DNA of 64,000 bases from an uncultured Burkholderiales bacterium. Its GTDB lineage: Bacteria > Pseudomonadota > Gammaproteobacteria > Burkholderiales > Burkholderiaceae. A model generated the notes under the pieces. The model ran no database searches and was not told the origin of the DNA. It saw nothing but the letters and a program-made list of their open reading frames with translations. This document shows, one piece after another, positions 6,280 through 13,664 of the stretch. The translations under genes and the position numbers were made by a program. Position 1 is the stretch's first letter. The number at the start of each line of letters is the position of its first letter. The DNA lies in contig CAMLJY010000002.1 of the NCBI GenBank assembly GCA_946480465.1, positions 129,114 through 193,113 on the forward strand, written 5' to 3'.

Positions 6280-9066
6280 ATGAGCAATTCCCTGAAAACC
6301 CTGATCACCAAGCTCGACGCCACCTGCCGCACCGCGGCCGAACGCGCCGCCAGCATGACGATGGCGCGTGGCCACTACGAGGTCGACCTCGAGCACCTGT
6401 TCCTGGCCCTGCTCGAACAACCGCAGAGCGACTTCGCGCTGCTGTGCCGCCGCTTCGAGATCTCCGCCAGCGCGCTGCAGCAGGACCTGGAGGGCGAGAT
6501 CGGCCGCTTCAAGAACGGCAACACCCGCACGCCGGTGTTCAGCCCGCACCTGCCCACGCTGTTCGAGCAGGCCTGGCTGATCGCCTCGCTGGATGCGCAC
6601 CACCGCCGCATCCGCAGTGCGCACCTGCTGCTGGCCTTGCTGACCGAACCCGGCCTGTCGCAGCTGGCCTACCGCGGCAGCAAGCTGTTCGCGAAGTTCA
6701 AGCTCGACGAGCTGAAGCACCGGTTGGGCGAACTGACCGTCGGCTCGCAGGAGTCGGCCGAGGCGGTGGGCGACGCCGCGGCCGGTGGCGCGGCCGATGC
6801 CGCGGCGGCGCCGGCCGACGCCGCCGCCGCCCCTGGCGGCAAGACCCCGGCGCTGGACCAGTACACGACCAACCTGACCCAGCGCGCGCGCGACGGCCAC
6901 CTGGACCCCGTGATCGGCCGCGATGGGGAGATCCGCCAGGCCATCGACATCCTGATGCGCCGGCGCCAGAACAACCCCATCCTCACCGGCGAGGCCGGCG
7001 TCGGCAAGACGGCGGTGGTCGAAGGCCTGGCGCTCGCCATCGCCGCCGGCGACGTGCCGCCGCCGCTGCAGGGCGTGGAGCTGCACGTGCTCGACATGGG
7101 CCTGCTGCAGGCCGGCGCCAGCGTGAAGGGCGAGTTCGAGAACCGCCTGAAGAGCGTGATCGACGAGGTCAAGCGCAGCCCGCACCCCATCATCCTGTTC
7201 ATCGACGAGGCGCACACGATGATCGGCGCCGGCGGCCAGGCCGGCCAGAACGACGCCGCCAACCTGCTGAAGCCCGCGCTGGCGCGCGGCGAGCTGCGCA
7301 CGGTGGCCGCCACCACCTGGAGCGAGTACAAGAAATACTTCGAAAAAGACGCGGCCCTGGCGCGGCGTTTCCAGGTCGTGAAGATCGAGGAACCGAGCGA
7401 GCCGATCGCCGCCGCGATGCTGCGCGGCATGGTGCCGCTGATGGAGAAGCACTTCGGCATCCGCGTGCTGGACGAGGCCATCACCGAGGCCGTGCGCCTG
7501 TCGGCCCGCTACATCAGCGGCCGCCAGCTGCCGGACAAGGCGGTGGGCGTGCTCGACACCGCCTGCGCCAAGGTGGCGCTGGGCCAGACGGCGCAGCCCG
7601 CCCCGATCGAGCAGCGCCGCAAGCAGCTGGAGCGCCTGCAGGCCGAGCAGGCCGCGCTGCAGCGCGAGGTGGCCGCCGGCGTGCCGCATGCCGACCGCCT
7701 GGCCGAGCTGGCCACCGAGGAAGCCGCGCTGCGCGGCGAGCTGGCCGAGCTGGACAAGCGTTATCAGGCCGAGCAGGCGCTGGTGGCCGAGATCGTGCGC
7801 CTGCGCCGCGAGCTGGAAGCGGAGCCGGCGCCCGCGGCTGCGGCTCCTGCCGCCGATGCCGCCGCCGAAACGGCGGCCGAGGCGCCGGCCGCCAAGCCGC
7901 GCAAGTCCAGCCGCGCCGTCGCCGCGCCCAAGGCCGGAGCCAAGTCGGCGGCCGCCGCTGCGCCGGCGCTGAGCCCGGCCCAGCAGGCCCTGCGCGACAA
8001 GCAGGCGGAACTCGCCACGCTGCAGGGCGAGACCCCGCTGGTGCCGATGCAGGTCGATGGCCACGTCGTTGCCGAGATCGTCTCCGCCTGGACCGGCATC
8101 CCGCTGGGCAAGATGGTGAAGGACGAGCTGCGCGCCGTGCTGGAGCTGGGCGCCAAGCTGGAGCAGCGCGTCATCGGCCAGCCGCAGGCGCTGGGCGCCG
8201 TCGCGCAGCGGGTGCGCACCGCGCGCGCGCTGCTGGAGGATCCCAACAAGCCCAAGGGCGTGTTTCTCTTCGTCGGTCCGTCGGGCGTCGGCAAGACCGA
8301 GACCGCGCTGGCCCTGGCCGAGGCGCTGTACGGCGGCGAGCGCAAGCTGATAACAATCAACATGAGCGAGTACCAGGAGGCGCACAGCGTCTCCGGCCTC
8401 AAGGGCTCGCCTCCGGGCTACGTCGGCTACGGCGAAGGCGGCGTGCTGACCGAGGCGGTGCGCCGCAACCCCTACAGCGTGGTGCTGCTCGACGAGGTGG
8501 AGAAGGCCCACCCCGATGTGCTGGAACTCTTCTTCCAGGTCTTCGACAAGGGCGTGATGGACGACGCCGAAGGCCGCGAGATCGACTTCCGCAACTGCAT
8601 CGTCATCCTCACCAGCAACGTCGGCTCGTCGCAGATCATGCAGGCCTGCCTGAACAAGCCGGCGGAGGAACTGCCTGGTGCGGACGAATTGGCCGAGGCG
8701 CTGCGCCCGGTGCTCTACAAGCACTTCAAGCCGGCGTTCCTCGGCCGCCTGAAGGTGGTGCCGTACTACCCCATCAGCGACGAGGTGCTGGCCAAGATCA
8801 TCCGCCTGAAGCTCGACCGCATCGCCGCGCGGGTGGCCGCCAACCACCAGGCCGGCTTCGCCTACGACGGCAAGCTGGTGGAGGCGGTGCTGGCCCGCTG
8901 CACCGAAGTCGATTCCGGCGCCCGCAACGTCGACCACATCCTCAACGGCACCCTGCTGCCCGAGATCGCCGAGGCCGTGCTGAGCCGCATGGCCGAAGGC
9001 CAGGCGCTGGCGCGCATCCAGGTGTCGGCCAGCAAGAGCGGGGACTTCAAGTACAGCGTGGCTTGA
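6280..9066 (+). CDS. tssH: T6SS sheath-recycling ATPase TssH (ClpV)
   Basis: This 928-aa AAA+ protein takes apart contracted TssB/TssC sheaths. It has the N-terminal Clp repeat region, a first AAA module with Walker A GEAGVGKT at residues 237-244 and FIDEAHTM, a middle coiled coil, and a second AAA module with Walker A GPSGVGKT at 666-673 and LLDEVEKAHP. The C-terminus ends in ILNGTLLPEIAEAVL, the ClpV type and not the ClpB type. Odd features are an Ala/Pro/Lys-rich segment at about residues 511-567, between the coiled coil and the second AAA module, and a shorter Ala/Gly-rich linker near 166-190. These make it longer than most ClpV proteins. Confidence 0.95.
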   Translation: MSNSLKTLITKLDATCRTAAERAASMTMARGHYEVDLEHLFLALLEQPQSDFALLCRRFEISASALQQDLEGEIGRFKNGNTRTPVFSPHLPTLFEQAWLIASLDAHHRRIRSAHLLLALLTEPGLSQLAYRGSKLFAKFKLDELKHRLGELTVGSQESAEAVGDAAAGGAADAAAAPADAAAAPGGKTPALDQYTTNLTQRARDGHLDPVIGRDGEIRQAIDILMRRRQNNPILTGEAGVGKTAVVEGLALAIAAGDVPPPLQGVELHVLDMGLLQAGASVKGEFENRLKSVIDEVKRSPHPIILFIDEAHTMIGAGGQAGQNDAANLLKPALARGELRTVAATTWSEYKKYFEKDAALARRFQVVKIEEPSEPIAAAMLRGMVPLMEKHFGIRVLDEAITEAVRLSARYISGRQLPDKAVGVLDTACAKVALGQTAQPAPIEQRRKQLERLQAEQAALQREVAAGVPHADRLAELATEEAALRGELAELDKRYQAEQALVAEIVRLRRELEAEPAPAAAAPAADAAAETAAEAPAAKPRKSSRAVAAPKAGAKSAAAAAPALSPAQQALRDKQAELATLQGETPLVPMQVDGHVVAEIVSAWTGIPLGKMVKDELRAVLELGAKLEQRVIGQPQALGAVAQRVRTARALLEDPNKPKGVFLFVGPSGVGKTETALALAEALYGGERKLITINMSEYQEAHSVSGLKGSPPGYVGYGEGGVLTEAVRRNPYSVVLLDEVEKAHPDVLELFFQVFDKGVMDDAEGREIDFRNCIVILTSNVGSSQIMQACLNKPAEELPGADELAEALRPVLYKHFKPAFLGRLKVVPYYPISDEVLAKIIRLKLDRIAARVAANHQAGFAYDGKLVEAVLARCTEVDSGARNVDHILNGTLLPEIAEAVLSRMAEGQALARIQVSASKSGDFKYSVA

Positions 9067-9259
9067 GCGCGAGGGGCGGTGCCGCGCGTTCACGGGACGT
9101 GGACGCTGCCGCGGGCCGGGCCGCCGGAGCGGTCGCAGTCACCGCGGCCGGCAACGCGACAGGGAATGGCTTGATCGGTGGGGCCCGCCGGGGTGCGCGG
9201 TGCCAGCGGCGCGGTGGCGCCTGGACTTCGGGCCCTCCCTGCCTGCCGCGCGGCCGTGA

Positions 9260-10516
9260 CTATCCGCGCACCGGCATCAGCTTCACGGGACACGCCATGA
9301 CGCGTCCCCAGTGCTGCTCGCAGGCCTTGCGGCGGCAGGCGACGACGTTGTCGCGGCCGTCCAGCTTCTTGCAGCGCTGCACGCGGCCGTCGATGCGGGC
9401 ACGCTCCGCGGCCGGCACGGGGTCCTGGTCGGACAGCGCGGCCGTCCGCGCCCCAGCGGCGCGGGTGCGGGCCAGCGCTTCCGGTGGCCGCTTCGCGCCG
9501 TTCTTCTGCCGCACGTGGGCCATCAATGCCGCGATCAGGTCGGCGTCGCGGTCGACCTTCTTCCGCGCGGCGTGGCGCGTGGGCGCCTTCGCGGGTGACC
9601 GCTTGGCGGTGACCGCCGCGGCCGACGCGGCAGGTGCGGCAGGCTCGGCGGCCGGTGCCGCCTTGGCGGGTGCCGAAGCTGCAGGCGCTGTCGCTGGGCC
9701 GGCAGGCGCCGGGGTGGCAGGGGATGCCGGAGCCGCGGTCGGCGCAGCGGCCGCGCCCGGGCGCGCCACGGGCGGCGCGGACGCACCCGCGCGCGCGGCC
9801 GGGGCCGAGGCCGCGACTTCGGGGGGGCGTGCCGGCTCGACGTCCAGCCCCGAGATCGCCGGCGCTGCGGCCGGCCGCAGCGGCTGCAGCGCGCCGTCGG
9901 CACGGGTTCCCGCAGGCGGCACGGGCAGGCGGGGCAATGCAGGCGGGGCGGCGGCCGTGCCCGCGCCACCGGCCTGGGCGGCGACCACGCTGCTGGCCGG
10001 CGGCGCCACGGGAGCGGCGGCGGGGCGGGCGTCGCCGGGCTCGGCAACCACCAGCGTCGGTGCCGTGCCGACGATGGTGGCTGGCGCGGCGGTGGCCGCA
10101 GCCGGGGCGGGCGTGAAGACGGGCCCGGGCGATGCCGCCGCGACGGCGGTGGCCGCCGGCGTGGACGCGGCCGGGGGCGCAGCGGGGGCCGCGCCAGCCA
10201 CCGCGGCCCCCGCTGAAGCGCCGGACGCGGGCGGCGCCAGCGCCGAAATTGTGTTGACGTGTATCTTGTCCACTAGGTCGCCCAGGGCGCCCAGGCCCCC
10301 CGGTTCGGTGCCCTGCCACACGAGGAAACCGAGGGCCGGAAGCACCGGCAGCCAGGCCCAGCGGCGCAGCCTGCGGGCCCCGGGTGCGGGGGTGGCCCCC
10401 CCTAATCCGTCAAGCATCCGACGGGCCGGCATCGGCTCCAATGCGGAACCTGCCTGCGGCAGCAGCGAAGGCCGTCCGCCGCCAAGCGGCGGCGGGGGGG
10501 ATGGAAGTTGTGGCAC
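9260..10516 (-). CDS. Membrane-anchored Ala/Pro-rich protein with Cys-containing C-terminus
   Basis: This 418-aa protein starts at a GTG preceded by GGAGGA four to five bases upstream, which decides the start. After a Pro-rich N-terminus there is one hydrophobic helix (residues about 52-66, WAWLPVLPALGFLVW). About 230 residues of Ala/Pro low complexity follow. The C-terminal 110 residues look folded: helical DADLIAALMAHVRQKN, then a Cys-containing block with RCKKLDGRDNV, ACRRKACEQHW and ACP, giving four Cys. This suits an inner-membrane protein with a long periplasmic linker and a terminal, perhaps disulfide-bonded, domain. It lies on the opposite strand inside the T6SS cluster. No family was recognised. 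A cell-wall or secretion accessory role is a guess. Confidence 0.6.
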   Translation of the reverse strand: MPQLPSPPPPLGGGRPSLLPQAGSALEPMPARRMLDGLGGATPAPGARRLRRWAWLPVLPALGFLVWQGTEPGGLGALGDLVDKIHVNTISALAPPASGASAGAAVAGAAPAAPPAASTPAATAVAAASPGPVFTPAPAAATAAPATIVGTAPTLVVAEPGDARPAAAPVAPPASSVVAAQAGGAGTAAAPPALPRLPVPPAGTRADGALQPLRPAAAPAISGLDVEPARPPEVAASAPAARAGASAPPVARPGAAAAPTAAPASPATPAPAGPATAPAASAPAKAAPAAEPAAPAASAAAVTAKRSPAKAPTRHAARKKVDRDADLIAALMAHVRQKNGAKRPPEALARTRAAGARTAALSDQDPVPAAERARIDGRVQRCKKLDGRDNVVACRRKACEQHWGRVMACPVKLMPVRG

Positions 10517-10741
10517 GGTCTCCTCCGCTGCAACGATGCGGCCGGCTGAGCGGCCCCGAGGCGGCGGATTCTATGCGGTGCTATCGGCTGAAGGACACGT
10601 CCATACAATTTGATGATTAGGGGGCGCCTCGGATTGCGGCACAGTGCCCCGCCGTTCCGCCCGAGGGCGGGTATCGACTCGGGAACGGACCGTCATTGAC
10701 CTCAGGAGGCGGCGCGCGAGCGGCCGCCCGTTCTTGCGCGA

Positions 10742-11608
10742 ATGTTGATTGGTGTCGTTCTGTACTTTCTGATCGCGACGGCGGTGCTGGCGTGCTGGCT
10801 GCTGCCGCCCGTGCGCGGCTGGGCGCTGGGCGCGGTGCAGGGCGTGCTCAGCCGCGGCCAGGCCACTGTGCGCCGGTACTCCACGGCGGGTGGCGCGGTC
10901 GTGCAGGGGATGGGTGCCAGCGCGCAGCGGCAGGCCGGCGCGGTGCGGCGCGGCCTGCGCCGCAACGGCCCCTGGCTGGCCGCGGCGCTGGCCGTGCTGG
11001 TGCTGGCGCCGGCGCTGGCATTGGCGCTGCGCAGCTGGCACCGCTTCGACGGCTTCGACCACACCGCCTCGCGCGACATCGACGAACGCGTCGCCGCCCT
11101 GCTGCAGGGCGAGCAGTTGGTGCCGCCGCCGGCGCTGCCGCCCGAGCTGTTCACGGTCCAGGAAGTTGCCGCGATGCGCCCGATGCTCGGCACCGCCAGC
11201 CGGCAGTGGGAGCTGCTGGACGCCGACTTCCGGCAGCGCCTGCTGCTCGTCTTCAAGCAGCTGAAGGACGAACACGGCTACGACGCCGTGCTGCTCGAAG
11301 GTTTCCGCAGCGCCGAGCGGCAGGCGGCGCTGGCGGCACTGGGGCCGACGGTGACCCAGGCCGGCGCCTTCGAGAGCTATCACCAATACGGCCTGGCGGC
11401 CGACGTGGCCTTCCTGCGCGAGGGCCGCATCGTCATTTCCGAGCGCGACCCCTGGGCCATGCGCGGCTACGAGCTGTACGGCCAGGCGGCCGAGTCGCTC
11501 GGCCTGCACTGGGGCGGCCGCTGGCGCGGCCTGCGCGACTTCGGGCACGTCGAGTTGCGGCGCCCCGGGGTGATGCGCGCCCGAGCTGCCGCGGCCCACA
11601 CCCACTGA
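10742..11608 (+). CDS. Membrane-anchored M15 family D,D/L,D-peptidase
   Basis: This 288-aa protein has two hydrophobic helices (residues 3-21 and 78-97) and then a zinc peptidase domain. The M15 metal motif S-x-H-x-x-G-x-A-x-D is present as SYHQYGLAAD with His214 and Asp221, and the third ligand lies in GHVEL (His269). The VanY/L-Ala-D-Glu peptidase type fits. The domain should face the periplasm and cut peptide cross-links in peptidoglycan. Its place between the T6SS genes and just before the PAAR gene suggests local wall opening for assembly of the membrane complex, or an effector-like role. M15 genes of this sort occur in T6SS clusters. Membrane anchoring argues for the housekeeping role. 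Confidence 0.82.
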   Translation: MLIGVVLYFLIATAVLACWLLPPVRGWALGAVQGVLSRGQATVRRYSTAGGAVVQGMGASAQRQAGAVRRGLRRNGPWLAAALAVLVLAPALALALRSWHRFDGFDHTASRDIDERVAALLQGEQLVPPPALPPELFTVQEVAAMRPMLGTASRQWELLDADFRQRLLLVFKQLKDEHGYDAVLLEGFRSAERQAALAALGPTVTQAGAFESYHQYGLAADVAFLREGRIVISERDPWAMRGYELYGQAAESLGLHWGGRWRGLRDFGHVELRRPGVMRARAAAAHTH

Positions 11609-11645
11609 TTTCCCGATCCATCACCCACAGCTTCCAGGAGAGACC

Positions 11646-11915
11646 ATGGGACGACCCGTCATCATCCTCGGCGATCGCCACAGCCACGGCGGTACCGTCA
11701 TCAGCGCCGCGCCCGCCACCGACACGCACGGCATTCCCATCGCGCGGCTGGGCGACAAGGTGACCTGCCCGATTCCCGGCCACGGCGTGAACCACATCGC
11801 CTCGGGCGACCCGACCTGCATCATCGATGGCCAGCCGGTGGCCCGCAACGGCGACGTGACCGCCTGCGGCGCGACCATCTTCCACAGCCAGCACCCGACG
11901 ATCGACCACCTGTGA
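11646..11915 (+). CDS. PAAR-domain spike tip protein
   Basis: This 89-aa protein starts MGRPVIILGDRHSHGG and ends HPTIDHL, the standard single PAAR domain that caps VgrG and sharpens the T6SS spike. His and Cys residues in HSHGG, VTCPIPGHG, DVTACG and HSQHP supply the zinc site. There is no C-terminal toxin extension, so it is a plain tip able to carry separate effectors. A good GGAGAGACC ribosome site precedes the ATG. The gene follows the M15 peptidase by 37 bases and is probably co-transcribed with it. Confidence 0.95.
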   Translation: MGRPVIILGDRHSHGGTVISAAPATDTHGIPIARLGDKVTCPIPGHGVNHIASGDPTCIIDGQPVARNGDVTACGATIFHSQHPTIDHL

Positions 11916-12042
11916 GCCGCGTCCGGCCGCCCGAAGGGGCTCACTTCGCGCCTGGCGCGCCGGCCCAAGGCGCCCAAGGAGCACCGATGGCGCGGCCCTG
12001 CGCCGGCGCGCGGGCTCGTCTCGCCGTCGCCTTCTTCCAACC

Positions 12043-13641
12043 ATGACGACCTTCATCAAGGGCCTGGCGCTGCTGGTGGCGGTGAGCTGCCTGGCATGGA
12101 TCTCCGTGTTGTGGCACTGGCGCACGAGCGCGCACTCGCCGACCACGAACGACCTGCTGGGCTATCTCGTGCTGCTGCCGCTGGCCGGATTCGGCTTGCT
12201 GCTGCTGTTGCGCTGGGGCTGGCGCGCGGCCGCCGAGCGGCGCGAAGCCCTGGCCTCGGCGCCCGCGGGGGCGGCTGCTGCAGCGCCGGCCCGCGCCGAA
12301 CCGGCCGCGCCGCCGCCGCTGCAGCTGCTGCGCGCTGAACTGCTGTGCGGCTGCGCGGACAGCGCAATGGCCCTGCTCGATGCCGCCCAGGCCGGCAAGC
12401 CGCTGCCGGCGCTGGACGGGGAACTGCGCGGCGAAGACGGCCTGCCCGTGATGAGCGTGCGCATCGCCGAGCTGCCGCTGGACGAGGTGCGCGGCCGCCT
12501 GGAATCGCTGACGTCCAAAAAGAGCGGCGGCGCGGCCGATGCCGGCGAGCATGGATCGCTGGCGCCGTCGGCCGACTCGCCGGTTCACTCGCCGGCCGAT
12601 TCGGCGACCGATTCGGCGGCCGATTCGGCGGCCGCGGGGGCGGCCCCGCCGGTGCCGGCCGACGCCGTGCCGGCGTCCGATGGCGCCGACCCGCCGAGCC
12701 AAGCGGACCCACCCGCGCCGCCCTTGCCGGCCCACGTGCTGCGCGCGCTCGCCGCGCTGTCCGTGCCGCTGGGCAAGGTGCTGCAAGGCCTGCAGCCGTG
12801 GTGGCCGCTGTTCGAGCCGGGCCGGCAACCCGAGCGCGGCGTCGACCTGCTGCTGGCCTGGCCAGTGGCCTGGACGCCCGCCGAGCGCGCGCTGGCCGAT
12901 GCCTGGGTCCGCGGCCTGCTGGCGTCGGTCTCGCTGGGGCCCATCGATCCGGCGCGCTGCCGTGTCGCCAGCATCGCGGCCGGCGGCGTCGAGCTGCTGG
13001 CGCAGGCGCAGCAGCGGCTGCGCGACCAGGCGCGCGAAGGCCGCCATCGCGCCATCGTCGTCGCCAGCACGCACAGCGACCTGGATGAGGTGGCCGTCGC
13101 CGCGCTGGAGCGCGAAGGCCGGCTGTTTTCGCCGGCCACCCATCCCAAGGGCCTGATGCCTTCCGAAGCCGCCGCGGCGCTGCTGCTCGCCCCGCACGAC
13201 TGGCCGCCGGCGCCCGACGTGCCCGAGGCGCCGGTGCAACTGCAGCCGGCGGTGGTGCTGCGGCGCGACAAGTCGATCGAGGCCGCCGGCAGCGTCTCCA
13301 GCCAGACCCTGACGGAAGTCCTGGCCGGGGCCATCGGCCTCGCCAAGGTCGAAGCCGCCGCCGTGGCCAAGCTGGTGTGCGATGCCGACCGCCACTCGCA
13401 GCGCGGCACCGAGCTGTTCGGCGCCACGCTGAAGGCGCTGCCGCAGCTGGACGCCGCCGAAGACCTGTACCTCACCGCCTCCGTTGCCGGCCATGGCAAT
13501 GCCGGCGCGTTGATGGTGGTGGCGGGCGCCGCGGCGCGCGCTGCCGCCGACAAGAAGCCCTGCCTCGGTCTGGCACTGGGCGACACGCACTGGCGCCTGG
13601 CCTTGCTGGCCGTGCCGCCCACCCCGCCGTCCGCGGCCTGA
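12043..13641 (+). CDS. T6SS-associated membrane protein with thiolase-like C-terminal region
   Basis: This 532-aa protein has two hydrophobic helices (residues 5-24 and 39-60), a low-complexity segment at about 165-230 rich in Asp, Ala, Ser and Pro, and a C-terminal domain. That domain recalls the second half of a beta-ketoacyl synthase/thiolase fold: VVLRRDKSIEAAGSVSSQTL, then LVCDADRHSQRG, then a Gly-rich AGHGNAGALMVVAGAAARA block (His484), then GLALGDTHWRLALLAV. The usual active-site Cys-Ser-Ser motif is not visible, so catalysis is doubtful. Thiolase-like proteins of unknown role are found in Burkholderiales T6SS clusters. Its place between PAAR and tssM, 23 bases before tssM, supports a secretion-linked role. 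The function is unknown. Confidence 0.65.
   Translation: MTTFIKGLALLVAVSCLAWISVLWHWRTSAHSPTTNDLLGYLVLLPLAGFGLLLLLRWGWRAAAERREALASAPAGAAAAAPARAEPAAPPPLQLLRAELLCGCADSAMALLDAAQAGKPLPALDGELRGEDGLPVMSVRIAELPLDEVRGRLESLTSKKSGGAADAGEHGSLAPSADSPVHSPADSATDSAADSAAAGAAPPVPADAVPASDGADPPSQADPPAPPLPAHVLRALAALSVPLGKVLQGLQPWWPLFEPGRQPERGVDLLLAWPVAWTPAERALADAWVRGLLASVSLGPIDPARCRVASIAAGGVELLAQAQQRLRDQAREGRHRAIVVASTHSDLDEVAVAALEREGRLFSPATHPKGLMPSEAAAALLLAPHDWPPAPDVPEAPVQLQPAVVLRRDKSIEAAGSVSSQTLTEVLAGAIGLAKVEAAAVAKLVCDADRHSQRGTELFGATLKALPQLDAAEDLYLTASVAGHGNAGALMVVAGAAARAAADKKPCLGLALGDTHWRLALLAVPPTPPSAA
12595..12630. repeat. 12-bp tandem repeat, three copies, inside the thiolase-like gene
   Basis: The unit GCCGATTCGGCG is repeated three times (the second copy has ACC for GCC). 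It encodes the repeated A-D-S-A pattern in the low-complexity linker. Because the unit is a multiple of three, copy-number changes would lengthen or shorten the linker without a frameshift. Confidence 0.8.
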
Positions 13642-13664
13642 AGGCCGCGCGTCGAGAGATCCCC

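Noticed and set aside
6232..9093. Long minus-strand frame opposite clpV, and similar long frames in other phases through 6,444-10,613
   Set aside because: Stop codons are rare in high-GC DNA; the clpV frame has both Walker motifs and explains the sequence.
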